From DATFXF01 sp035258565 (GTDB lineage Bacteria; Acidobacteriota; Terriglobia; Acidiferrales; UBA7541): a stretch of DNA of 46,756 bases. The DNA is taken from contig DATFXF010000279.1 in assembly GCA_035258565.1 (NCBI GenBank), forward strand, positions 1 through 46,756, in the 5' to 3' direction. This document shows, in pieces, positions 33,228 to 40,877 of the stretch. The notes beneath the pieces were generated by a model. It had not been told where the DNA came from. It worked only from the letters and a program-made list of their open reading frames with translations, and made no database searches. A program made the position numbers and the translations under genes. The stretch's first letter is position 1. Each line of letters starts with the position of its first letter.

Positions 33228-33902
33228 TTACGCCGAGGCCCGCGCCCGGTGCTGCGGGAGGCCCCGCCCGATGGGCAGGGGCCGCGCCCGTCGAGCAGCC
33301 TGGCCGTTCCCCACGCCCTCAAGAAAAATGTCCGCCACGATCTCCGCCAGCCGGTCCGCCGGGGGATCCACCCGCGGATGGTGCCAGGTGTAAATCCAGT
33401 TCATCATCCCGAACAGGCTCAGGACGGCGACGCGCGGATTCATGCGGCGCACGCGACCGCCGGCCCGCAGTTCGTCAAAAATGCTACGCGCCAACTGGTA
33501 ATAGCGCCGCTTGATCTCCGCCACTTCCCGGCGGTAGGGGTCTTCGAGCGCCAGGTCTTCGTGGGCCAGGACCTTCATCTCCATGGGGTGGCGCAGGAAG
33601 TACTCAATGTGATTCGCGACCAACGTGCGCAAACGCTCCTCGGGGTCGAGCAGGCCGGCTAGGCGGCGTTCGAGGCGTTGCAGGATGCTCGTAAACGCAT
33701 GTATTTGGATGAGATAGAGGAGCTTCTGCTTGCTCTCGAAATAGTAGTAGAGACCCGAGAGCGAAACGCCACTGGCCCGGCTGATGTCGCGGATCGAAGC
33801 CCCCTCGAAGCCCTTTTCACTGAACACGCGCGCGGCCTGGCGCAGAATGCGCTGCAGCTTGGCCTGGGAGTCGCGGTGGTTGTTGGGAGCGCTTCGGGGC
33901 AC
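33228..33902 (-). CDS. TetR/AcrR-family repressor of the catabolic operon
   Basis: 224 residues from GTG 33902. The N-terminal HTH covers about 15-62 (ILRQAARVFSEKGFEGASIRD, GVSLSGLYYYFESKQKLL), with a helical ligand-binding domain after it (about 75-205). A conserved HPMEMKVLAHEDLALEDPYRREV segment and WIYTWHHP resemble FadR/KstR2-like acyl-CoA-responsive TetR proteins. It heads the fifteen-gene minus-strand series and is preceded by a strong promoter with an overlapping inverted repeat (33914-33927), so autorepression and control of the downstream genes are expected. Ligand is presumed an aryl- or acyl-CoA, by analogy only. The basic C-terminal 25 residues are unusual. Confidence 0.93.
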   Translation of the reverse strand: MPRSAPNNHRDSQAKLQRILRQAARVFSEKGFEGASIRDISRASGVSLSGLYYYFESKQKLLYLIQIHAFTSILQRLERRLAGLLDPEERLRTLVANHIEYFLRHPMEMKVLAHEDLALEDPYRREVAEIKRRYYQLARSIFDELRAGGRVRRMNPRVAVLSLFGMMNWIYTWHHPRVDPPADRLAEIVADIFLEGVGNGQAARRARPLPIGRGLPQHRARASA

Positions 33903-33913
33903 GGGAATCTAGT

Positions 33914-33927
33914 CGAACGTTCGTTCG
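33914..33927 (-). promoter_or_regulatory. Candidate TetR operator, PaaR-like inverted repeat
   Basis: CGAACGTTCGTTCG; with one flanking base each side it is a perfect 7-2-7 inverted repeat (33913-33928, TCGAACG/CGTTCGA about TT). It fits CNAACGNNCGTTNG, the site I recall for Thermus thermophilus PaaR, a TetR repressor released by phenylacetyl-CoA. It covers the predicted transcription start and lies 11 bases before the repressor GTG. Confidence 0.75.
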
Positions 33928-33928
33928 A

Positions 33929-33957
33929 AAAATAGCGCGAGACGCCGAGAATGTCAA
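33929..33957 (-). promoter_or_regulatory. Sigma70-type promoter of the TetR-led operon
   Basis: On the minus strand, -35 TTGACA (33952-33957), a 17-base spacer, and -10 TATTTT (33929-33934). Start is expected near 33921, inside the inverted repeat, giving a ~20-base leader before the GTG. This is the best promoter in the window. Confidence 0.8.
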
Positions 33958-34018
33958 GGGCTGAAACGATCTGCATCCTGGGCCAGATCCATGGCGTCGA
34001 ATAAAGAGTAGGGACGAC

Positions 34019-34729
34019 ATGGGGAACCAAAGCAGCCAAAGGTATGCTACCCTCTCGGGCGCGAGGCAGTTGTGCCTTCCAGTGGGATGGCACACCGCAT
34101 ACCGCTTGAGTTCTGCCCACCCAAAACCGGCTGCATCGGCAATCGCCAAAGACGACGAAGGCGTTCTGGTCGCTTCGGCGAAAGCGGGAGACGCCTCTGC
34201 ATTCGAGGAGCTGGTCAACCGCTACGAAGGAAAAATCTTTCGGCTGGCCATGAACATCACGCAAAACCGCGAAGACGCCGAAGACGTAATGCAAGACGCG
34301 TTCCTGAAGGCCTTCGCGCATCTGCGGGAGTTTCAGGGGGACTCGCGCTTCTACACCTGGCTCGTTCGCATCAGCGTGAACGAAGCCCTGATGAAGCTGC
34401 GCAAGCGCCGGCCGAACCAGATTTCGCTCGACGAGCCAGTCGAATCCGAAGAAGACTTGCTGCCGCGCGAGATCAAAGACTGGGGCCCCACACCCGAGCA
34501 GCAGTTTGCGCAGAGCGAGTTGCACACCGTGCTCTCCAATGTGATCAGCCAGCTGAACCCCGCCTTCCGAATCGTATTCTTGTTGCGTGACATCGAAGAG
34601 CTCTCCACTGAAGAAACGGCGCAGCTGCTCGGATTGTCCGTACCTGCTGTAAAATCGCGCTTGCTCCGTGCTCGCCTCAAGCTGCGTCAAAAGCTGGATA
34701 ACTACTTTCAACGGAGTAGATCAAATTGA
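34019..34729 (+). CDS. ECF-type RNA polymerase sigma factor
   Basis: 236 residues. Sigma region 2 spans about 55-125 (FEELVNRYEGKIFRLAMNIT, NREDAEDVMQDAFLKAF, DSRFYTWLVRIS), region 4 about 165-225 (LNPAFRIVFLLRDIEELSTEETAQLLGLS). The 45-residue N-terminal extension (with Cys and Arg-rich sequence) is outside the family domain, so a later start is possible although no better one is evident. The next gene, a zf-HC2 protein, overlaps by 4 bases. It is divergent from the TetR gene, 116 bases away, so the two promoters lie back to back. Confidence 0.93.
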   Translation: MGNQSSQRYATLSGARQLCLPVGWHTAYRLSSAHPKPAASAIAKDDEGVLVASAKAGDASAFEELVNRYEGKIFRLAMNITQNREDAEDVMQDAFLKAFAHLREFQGDSRFYTWLVRISVNEALMKLRKRRPNQISLDEPVESEEDLLPREIKDWGPTPEQQFAQSELHTVLSNVISQLNPAFRIVFLLRDIEELSTEETAQLLGLSVPAVKSRLLRARLKLRQKLDNYFQRSRSN

Positions 34730-34965
34730 ACTGTCGAGGAGTGGTCCGAGAGCTTTCCGATTACCTGGATAGTGAGCTCGATGCGCACGCTCGCGAGGAG
34801 CTCGAACGCCACCTGGCAAACTGCATCGATTGTCGACTGGTCGTGGACACGACCCGTAAGACGATCCAGATCTTTTGCAACTCAGAGCCGGTGCCCCTGC
34901 CAGAGGACGTTCGCGCTCGCCTGCATAAGGCGTTGGAAAAGCGTTTGCGCCAGCAACCAACCTGA
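34726..34965 (+). CDS. Zinc-finger (zf-HC2) anti-sigma factor
   Basis: 79 residues, TTG start at 34726 overlapping the sigma-factor stop (TTGA), GGAG 9 bases upstream. HLANCIDC gives the H-x3-C-x2-C zinc motif of zf-HC2/ZAS anti-sigma factors; N-terminal helices ELSDYLDSELDAHAREELERHL complete the domain. There is no transmembrane segment, so it is a soluble anti-sigma, possibly redox-sensing like RsrA; in RsrA-type proteins loss of zinc on thiol oxidation frees the sigma factor, an inference here. Confidence 0.87.
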   Translation: MNCRGVVRELSDYLDSELDAHAREELERHLANCIDCRLVVDTTRKTIQIFCNSEPVPLPEDVRARLHKALEKRLRQQPT

Positions 34966-35042
34966 GCCTAGCGTTCGAGTCACCTGCCGGGCGGCGTCGG
35001 CGCAAGCGATTGCGTCCAAGCTTTTGGCGGGGCCGCGCTACC

Positions 35043-36017
35043 TCATGAACCACCCGCTTCCCAGAGAGGAACCTGCCAGCCGACCTTCCGCTCCCGGGCC
35101 AGCTCGAAGACGCGCACCGCCAGCGCGACATCCCAGATTGCGATCCCATTGGATTTGAATAGGGTGACCTGCTGGGCATCAGTTCGCCCGGGCGTTTTTC
35201 CGGCAACAATTTCGGCCAGCTCGCGTACGGTGGTCCAACGCCCAGGATCCGCTCGAAACGCCTGGATCAAGTCGCCCGCTTCCATCTTCGACTGCTCGAT
35301 CAGATCGACCGCAATGATGGCGGCGCGACCCACCGCCTCGTCATCAAGCTCGCGCTTCTGCGGAAAATTCGCGCCAATGGCGTTCACATGCGTCCCCGGG
35401 GCAAGCCACGCGCCAAGCACAACCGGCTGCGAGGCCGTCGTCGCTGAAACCACGATATCCAGCCCGCGAACGGCCTCTTCAGCGGAACCTGCGGGGCGGA
35501 CGGGAATACCCAGCTTGGCCTCGATCTCCTCGCAAAACCGTTTGCGGCGCTCCCGATCTCGGCCAAAGGCGCGGATGCTTGTGATCTTCCGAACAGCAGC
35601 CAGGGCCTCGAGCTGCGTGAGCGCCTGGAGCCCGGTTCCAACAATGCCCAGGGTCTGCGCATTGGCGCGGGACATGAATTTCGTGGCCACGCCGCTTGCT
35701 GCTCCGGTGCGCATTTGGCCGAGGTAGCCGGCTTCGATCAGCGCGACGAGCTCTCCGGTACTGGCAAGGTAGAGCGGCACGAGAAATCGCAACACGCCGC
35801 GCACGCTGGTGTAGAGCTTCATACCCAGGTAGCCGCTTCCTGTGTCGGCAGCGGCCATGTAGTGGAGGAAGGCCTTTTCCGGGAGCTCGAGCCTCCGGCG
35901 CGGATGCACAATGGCCTCGCCCGCAGCCTGCCGCCGAAAAGCTTCCTCAACGGCCTCCAGGGCCAGGGGCATCGTCAAGAGCGCTTGCACATCGGCTTCG
36001 CGGAGTAACAGGGCCAT
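35043..36017 (-). CDS. Ornithine cyclodeaminase/mu-crystallin family protein
   Basis: 324 residues from ATG 36017 (GAGGAGG at good spacing; longer frame rejected). NAD(P)-binding Rossmann motif is GIVGTGLQALTQLEAL. Other family segments: LREADVQALLTM, GYLGMKLYT, ALIEAGYLGQMRTGAASGVA and the ATTASQPVV region. Members include ornithine cyclodeaminase, alanine dehydrogenase and ketimine reductases; substrate cannot be assigned. Terminates 78 bases after the anti-sigma gene, convergent. Confidence 0.9.
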   Translation of the reverse strand: MALLLREADVQALLTMPLALEAVEEAFRRQAAGEAIVHPRRRLELPEKAFLHYMAAADTGSGYLGMKLYTSVRGVLRFLVPLYLASTGELVALIEAGYLGQMRTGAASGVATKFMSRANAQTLGIVGTGLQALTQLEALAAVRKITSIRAFGRDRERRKRFCEEIEAKLGIPVRPAGSAEEAVRGLDIVVSATTASQPVVLGAWLAPGTHVNAIGANFPQKRELDDEAVGRAAIIAVDLIEQSKMEAGDLIQAFRADPGRWTTVRELAEIVAGKTPGRTDAQQVTLFKSNGIAIWDVALAVRVFELARERKVGWQVPLWEAGGS

Positions 36018-36073
36018 GGGGAGCCTCCTCGGACTGTCAAAGAGCGTCACCCAGTGCGGAACCGAACCGGGGT

Positions 36074-37120
36074 TTAGTGGTGCTGTCGAACCGATGCGCG
36101 TTCCCCTTCGCGCACCCGGCGGACCACGGTCTGGCGCATTCGGTAAACACGCTGCTGCTTGCCCAGCTTGCCCAGGGCGGCAAATCGAAACTCCGGCTCG
36201 CCTGTTGCGGCCGCTTTCTCCACTCGGATCGGAAGGTATCCGCACAGGCCGCTTTCGACGTAGGCGGTCTCATAGCGCTTGCGCCGGGCCCCCCAGGTGT
36301 ACACGCGGAGCATGGTGAAGTCGCAAGGTTGGCCTTCGCCGCCGCGCACGCCGGCGGCCAGGTATTGGGGCTTTTCCTCACCTTCATCGGGAACCCGATT
36401 CAGCTCAAACCACGCAACTACGCGCATGCCCGAAGACGACGTGTAATCGCGGATCGGCCCGGGCAGGTCCAACTCGACGAAGCGCGCCAGGACCCAGCCG
36501 GCAATGGGAATTGATTCCTCGGCCTTCACCATGGCGCTCTCGATTCTCCCGGCGCCGGTGCTACTCGAGGCGAAACCTCGCACCAGGAACCAGTCTTCGC
36601 GCCGAGTTTTCAGCTCCCGTTCAGACACCTCTTTAGCCGCTGGCTGGCCCTCTTCGGTCGAAGGCGACCATTCGGCCGCGGCCCGTAAGAGCACTTCGAC
36701 GGGCGCACCGTGCGGAAACTGGTAGATGCGCGGAGCCGCGCGCCCCGGTTCAATGCGCACGTTGCTGCTGACTTTGGTGCGGCCGCGCGCTTGCACGGGC
36801 ATGCCGCGCGCCTGGGCCAACCCTTGCCCGCAGCGCTGCCAGAGCGCGGCATCCATCAACACGCGCGCTTCCAACCAGCCGCGGAGACCCTGCGCTGTGC
36901 GGATTTCGGCCTGCTCCCCCCGGCGTTCGAGGATCGCTACCTTTTCGCCGTAGCGGAGCGTGGCCACCTGCTGTTTGACTTGCGCGAGGCTGCTCCAGAG
37001 AGCAGCGCTGCGCTCGCCGACATAAGCTTCGCTTCCGCTCTGCGGGCGGGGGCGCAGCCACCAGTAGCCCGCCATCAACACAAAAAGTGCGAGCGGCAGG
37101 ATTCGCCAGATGCGGCGCAT
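36074..37120 (-). CDS. Membrane-anchored or exported protein with bacterial SH3-like repeats
   Basis: 348 residues. ATG 37120 is preferred over the adjacent GTG. One hydrophobic N-terminal helix (ILPLALFVLMAGYWWL, about 5-22) acts as anchor or signal. Two SH3b-like segments are recognisable: AEVxxxLRYGEKVAILERRGEQAEIRTAQGLRGWL near 55-90 and the KVSSNVRIEPGRAAPRIYQFPHGAPVEVL area near 115-145. The C-terminal 150 residues (DLPGPIRDYTSSSGMRVVAWFELN...) show no motif I know. The last two dozen residues are strongly basic. Function unknown; SH3b domains usually bind peptidoglycan or proteins. Confidence 0.75.
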   Translation of the reverse strand: MRRIWRILPLALFVLMAGYWWLRPRPQSGSEAYVGERSAALWSSLAQVKQQVATLRYGEKVAILERRGEQAEIRTAQGLRGWLEARVLMDAALWQRCGQGLAQARGMPVQARGRTKVSSNVRIEPGRAAPRIYQFPHGAPVEVLLRAAAEWSPSTEEGQPAAKEVSERELKTRREDWFLVRGFASSSTGAGRIESAMVKAEESIPIAGWVLARFVELDLPGPIRDYTSSSGMRVVAWFELNRVPDEGEEKPQYLAAGVRGGEGQPCDFTMLRVYTWGARRKRYETAYVESGLCGYLPIRVEKAAATGEPEFRFAALGKLGKQQRVYRMRQTVVRRVREGERASVRQHH

Positions 37121-37318
37121 CACGGGTCATCCGTGAATGAGGTGCCCACGATGGAGCGGATGTCTAGGGTCATGAACTGTGGGGTGCGGTCGCGCCCGGA
37201 GATCCATTCTACACCATTCCCCGGCCGCGGCCGCGAAGCGGCGCGATCCTCGGCGCTGAAAAAGATTCTGTTAGAATGCAGGCGGCATGCTCCGCTGGGG
37301 AACAAGAAAGGAAGACCG

Positions 37319-37741
37319 ATGGACTTCCTCGAAAAACTGAAGCCGCTTGGGTTCCTGCTGCTGCGCTGTGCCCTGGGAATCATCTTCATCTCTCATGGCT
37401 TTCCCAAGCTTTTCGGGCAAACGGCGAACTGGCTCGAGGGATTCTCCCGCATGGGCTTCCCTCCGTATTTCGCCTACATTGCCGGCGTGGTCGAGTTTTT
37501 CGGCGGCTGCCTACTGATCGCCGGGTTGTTCACGCGCGTGGCGGGCTTATTGATCGCCGGGGAGATGGCCGTCGCCATCTGGAAGGTCCACCTGCCGCAG
37601 GGGATCTACGTCGTAAAGAACTACGAGTTCCCGATGGCCCTTTGCGCCGCTGCATTCACGTTGGCCACCGTCGGCGCGGGCGTGCTGTCGCTCGATCACG
37701 CCATCTTCCGCAGGAAGACAAAAGTCAGAACGAAAGGGTAG
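37319..37741 (+). CDS. DoxX-family membrane protein
   Basis: 140 residues, four transmembrane helices: about 10-28, 52-72, 75-92 and 105-125. Typical DoxX start LLLRCALGIIFISHGFPKLFG and the GVVEFFGGCLLIAGLFTRVAGLLIAGEMAVAIWKVH core are present. Start ATG 37319 has AAGGAAG 7 bases upstream. DoxX proteins are quinone-linked or stress-related membrane proteins, with a known example as a subunit of archaeal thiosulfate:quinone oxidoreductase. Convergent with the next gene (9-base gap). Confidence 0.9.
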   Translation: MDFLEKLKPLGFLLLRCALGIIFISHGFPKLFGQTANWLEGFSRMGFPPYFAYIAGVVEFFGGCLLIAGLFTRVAGLLIAGEMAVAIWKVHLPQGIYVVKNYEFPMALCAAAFTLATVGAGVLSLDHAIFRRKTKVRTKG

Positions 37742-37750
37742 CGGTTCACT

Positions 37751-38143
37751 CTACCAGAGCTGTTTGCCGTGGACTTCCTTGAGGTAGTAGTCCCAGGGGC
37801 CATAGAGACCTGCATAGATGGCCAAGAACACCCATCCCACTCCCGCCGTTCCGATGGCGACCAAGAAGTACAACGCCGCCTTGGCCGGCAGGCCCTTGAA
37901 CAGATACCAGAAGGCACCAAAGAAGAAGGCTGGCCAGTTCCAGTGCGTCTGCATCTGGCTCGGTCGTTGGTCGAATCTCTCGAACATTTGCCGCCAGTAC
38001 GGCGGCAAGTAGTCATACTTGCCTCCGAGAGGCGCGGTGGCGCCGCTGGCGGCTCGAGTTGCCTCGGGGGCGGTCGGCGTGCCACAGGCCCCGCAGGACT
38101 GCGCCTGCTGTTCGAGAGGCGCTCCGCACTTGGAGCAGTACAG
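37751..38143 (-). CDS. Zinc-ribbon membrane protein, apparent CTG start
   Basis: 130 residues if started at CTG 38143. The family begins MYCSKCG, and no ATG, GTG or TTG lies between the in-frame TAA-containing region of the upstream pspC stop and this point. A GAGGAG box sits 6 bases before the CTG, so I take it as the real start. Zinc ribbon Cys: YCSKCG and SCGACG (about residues 3-6 and 19-22). A hydrophobic region (NWPAFFFGAFWYLFKGLPAKAALYFLVAIGTAGVG) gives one or two helices near 75-115. Often described as a DUF2628-like or YjgN-like small protein. It lies 22 bases after the PspC-family gene and is probably cotranscribed. Confidence 0.75.
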   Translation of the reverse strand: MYCSKCGAPLEQQAQSCGACGTPTAPEATRAASGATAPLGGKYDYLPPYWRQMFERFDQRPSQMQTHWNWPAFFFGAFWYLFKGLPAKAALYFLVAIGTAGVGWVFLAIYAGLYGPWDYYLKEVHGKQLW

Positions 38144-38165
38144 GTTCGTCTCCTCGGGAACGGCC

Positions 38166-38507
38166 TTAGCTCGACGGCGCAGCCTGAGCGGTCGTGGCCT
38201 CGACGGTCCGAGGCAGCGGCGCCTTAGGCATGATGATCCAGGCGGCCAAGTAGCCCAAAATCGCGGGCACGACCGGCACCGGCAAGACCACCAGGAACAC
38301 CCACACCAGGCGGACAATCGTGGAGTCCACCTCAAAGTATTCGGCGAAGCCGCCGCAGACGCCGGCGATCTTCGAATCGGTCGACGACCGCATCAAGCGC
38401 TTGCGAGTGGGGATTCCTTTCTGCGAGGCCGCCTGCTGGCGCGCGCCGCAGAAGTAGCAAAAGTTTGAGTACTCAGCAATTTCACGCTGGCAATTTGGGC
38501 AAATCAT
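38166..38507 (-). CDS. PspC-domain protein with N-terminal zinc ribbon
   Basis: 113 residues from ATG 38507 (GGGAGGG 5 bases upstream; an upstream in-frame ATG lacks one). Zinc ribbon CPNC and CYFCG at about 3-6 and 17-21, then the PspC domain: LMRSSTDSKIAGVCGGFAEYFEVDSTIVRLVWV, LVVLPVPVVPAILGYLAAWIIMP, one to two membrane helices. PspC senses envelope stress in the phage-shock response; the ribbon fusion is common outside enterobacteria. No pspA here. Confidence 0.9.
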   Translation of the reverse strand: MICPNCQREIAEYSNFCYFCGARQQAASQKGIPTRKRLMRSSTDSKIAGVCGGFAEYFEVDSTIVRLVWVFLVVLPVPVVPAILGYLAAWIIMPKAPLPRTVEATTAQAAPSS

Positions 38508-38611
38508 CGTTTCCCTCCCTGCTTCCACTGGGCCGAGCAGATGCAACCCTTTCGATTCTCTTTACGGGCGGCTCCTCGAGAAAGTTCCCTGGGCGCCGCC
38601 CCGGCGGACCC

Positions 38612-40768
38612 TCAAAAAGCCACCAGCTCGCGCACGGCGGCAACGATGTCTTCGGTCTGCGGGAGAATCTCATCCTCGAGCTTGGGCTGATAAGCGCAGA
38701 AGGTGTCCATGGCGGCGACGCGGCGGACCGGCGCATCGAGATCGCTGAAAAGCTCGTCCGCGATGCGTGCGGCAATCTCCGCCCCATAGCCCCAGGAAAG
38801 GGTGTCTTCGTATGCGACTATTACGCGGCTGGTCTTGCGCACCGAAGTCGTGATCGCTTCCCAGTCGTAAGGGCTGAGCGTGCGCAGGTCGAGAATCTCG
38901 AGCGAGACGTTCTCTCGCTCGAGCTGTGCGGCGGCCACCTCGGCGCGATGCACCACCGCGCCGTAGCTGACCACGGTCACATCGGTGCCTTCGCGGGCTA
39001 TGCGGGCCTTTCCGAACGGGATCGTAAAGTCCGGTCCGGGATAAGGCGAGCGGTTGTAGGGCTGCCGGTAGAGGTGTTTGTGCTCGAGGAACATCACCGG
39101 ATCGTCGGCACGGATGGCCGTGCGCAGCAGGCCGCTGACATCGAGCGCTGTCGAGGGCATCACGACCCGCAGCCCCGGACAGTGCGCGAAGATCACTTCG
39201 CCGCATTGGCTGTGGTAGATGGCACCACCGGTCAGATAGCCGCCGATCGCGACGCGGACCACTACCGGACACTTGAAACTACCCGCCGAGCGCCAGCGCA
39301 TGACCGCGAGCTCGTTGCGGAGCTGCATCATCGCCGGCCAGATGTAGTCGAAGAATTGGATTTCAGGGACGGGCTTCAGCCCCCGCGTGGCCATGCCGAT
39401 GGCACGGCCGACGATTCCCGCTTCAGCGAGGGGCGAATTGAAAACGCGTTTCGCGCCAAAGCGCCGCTGGAGGCCGGCGGTGGCCTTGAAGACGCCGCCC
39501 TTCCCCTTCACCTTTTCGAGATTCTCCTCGCGACTGCAATCGGCCACATCCTCGCCAAAGATCAAGATGCGCTCGTCACGCGCCATTTCGTCGGCAAGCG
39601 TGAGGGTGACCATCTCGACCATCGTCTTGGGCTCGCCTGGGAATTGCGGCGCAACCTCAAACTTGGGTCCGGTCGGGTCCACGTCGGGCGAATACACCCA
39701 CAGGACGATGGACTCCTTCGAAGGCAGCTCGGCCGCGAGTGCGCGGTCAGTGGCCTCGCGGACTTCGCGATCCACGTCGGCCTCGAGCGCTTCGAGCTCC
39801 TTTTCGTCCAGGATGCTTTCGCGCACGAGGAAGAGACCGAACTTCGGGAGCGGATCGCGCTGCGCTTCTTCCTCGCGCTCCTCCGGCGGCTTGTAGAGCT
39901 TCTCGTCGTCCGAGAGTGAGTGCGAATACGGCCGAATGACGTGCGCGTGGACCAGGGCCGGTCCCTTGCGCGCGCGACAGTACTCCGCCACCTTGCGGCA
40001 GGCCCGATAGCTTTCGAGCGGATCGGTGCCATCGCACTCTTCGATGTGCAGGTCGGGAAAGCCCGAGACGAGTTTTGAGATGCTGCCGCCGGCCGTCTGC
40101 ACCTCGATCGGCACAGAGATCGCGTAGCCGTTGTCCTCGACCATGAAAAGCACGGGTAGCTTTTTCGAGCACGCCACATTCAGCGCTTCGAAAAATTCAC
40201 CCTCGCTCGTCGTGCCGTCGCCGCCCGAGACGTAAACCACTTCGTCGCGCTCGTGGCCCACCGCGTGGCCAAGCGGCGCCCTCTGCGCCTGCTCGAGCGC
40301 ACGCGGAAATTCATCATAATAGAGAGAAGCCTCGGCCGCACCAACGGCCTGGAGCCACTGCGTGCCCGTTGGCGAAGACTTGCTCACAAGGTTTAGCTTC
40401 TGGCTGCCCCAGTGCGAGGGCATCTGGCGGCCGGCTGAGCTGGGGTCGTCTCTTGAGCCGACTGCCGCGAGCAACATCTCATACGGCGTCACGCCGAGCA
40501 TCAGGCAGAGCGCGCGGTCGCGATAGTAAGGATAGAACCAATCGTAACCCGGCTTGAGCACGAGCCCCGCCGCCACCAGAATGGCTTCGTGCCCTGCGCC
40601 GCTGATCTGGAAGAAAATCTTGTTCTGGCGCTTGAGTTGAATTTCGCGGTCGTCAATCCGCCGGGAGAGGTACATCGTGCGGTAGAGGCGAATCAAGGTC
40701 TCGCGGTCGAGCCCGTGGTATTTGCTGGCGTCAAACTTTCCTGCCTTGACGCGCGCCTGCACCGCCAT
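38612..40768 (-). CDS. 2-oxoacid dehydrogenase E1 component, fused alpha and beta subunits
   Basis: 718 residues. Residues ~20-340 are E1-alpha (TPP-binding GDGTTSEGEFFEAL through VEDNGYA, phosphorylation-loop-like SHSLSDDEKLY), ~370-718 E1-beta (MVTLTLADEMARDERILIFGEDVAD, ...FNSPLAEAGIVGRAIGMA..., DLRTLSPYDWEA). The single chain replaces the usual alpha2beta2 genes. Most like branched-chain 2-oxoacid dehydrogenases (isovalerate type), less like pyruvate dehydrogenase; exact substrate is not decided. E2 and E3 are not in the window. Start ATG 40768 has GAGGTG 8 bases before it. A TATAAT on the minus strand lies at 40814-40819. Confidence 0.92.
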   Translation of the reverse strand: MAVQARVKAGKFDASKYHGLDRETLIRLYRTMYLSRRIDDREIQLKRQNKIFFQISGAGHEAILVAAGLVLKPGYDWFYPYYRDRALCLMLGVTPYEMLLAAVGSRDDPSSAGRQMPSHWGSQKLNLVSKSSPTGTQWLQAVGAAEASLYYDEFPRALEQAQRAPLGHAVGHERDEVVYVSGGDGTTSEGEFFEALNVACSKKLPVLFMVEDNGYAISVPIEVQTAGGSISKLVSGFPDLHIEECDGTDPLESYRACRKVAEYCRARKGPALVHAHVIRPYSHSLSDDEKLYKPPEEREEEAQRDPLPKFGLFLVRESILDEKELEALEADVDREVREATDRALAAELPSKESIVLWVYSPDVDPTGPKFEVAPQFPGEPKTMVEMVTLTLADEMARDERILIFGEDVADCSREENLEKVKGKGGVFKATAGLQRRFGAKRVFNSPLAEAGIVGRAIGMATRGLKPVPEIQFFDYIWPAMMQLRNELAVMRWRSAGSFKCPVVVRVAIGGYLTGGAIYHSQCGEVIFAHCPGLRVVMPSTALDVSGLLRTAIRADDPVMFLEHKHLYRQPYNRSPYPGPDFTIPFGKARIAREGTDVTVVSYGAVVHRAEVAAAQLERENVSLEILDLRTLSPYDWEAITTSVRKTSRVIVAYEDTLSWGYGAEIAARIADELFSDLDAPVRRVAAMDTFCAYQPKLEDEILPQTEDIVAAVRELVAF

Positions 40769-40813
40769 TCGCTGTCACCTCATTTCCTATCGTGCGCAAC
40801 CGTGGAGAGCCTC

Positions 40814-40819
40814 ATTATA
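40814..40819 (-). promoter_or_regulatory. Candidate -10 (TATAAT) of the E1 gene
   Basis: Perfect TATAAT on the minus strand, 45 bases before the E1 ATG; no good -35 at 16-18 bases. Predicted leader about 38 bases. Confidence 0.45.
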
Positions 40820-40831
40820 ACGAAAAGGAAC

Positions 40832-40858
40832 ACCGCCGGCCGAAAAACGATCGGCGGT
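40832..40858 (-). terminator. Hairpin, possible terminator of the upstream minus-strand gene
   Basis: 7-bp stem ACCGCCG/CGGCGGT with a 13-base loop, 20 bases after the stop of the 132-residue gene, followed on the minus strand by a weak T-rich stretch (TTCCTTTTCG). Not a strong intrinsic terminator. Confidence 0.35.
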
Positions 40859-40877
40859 ACTCGGGCGCATGGCCTGG

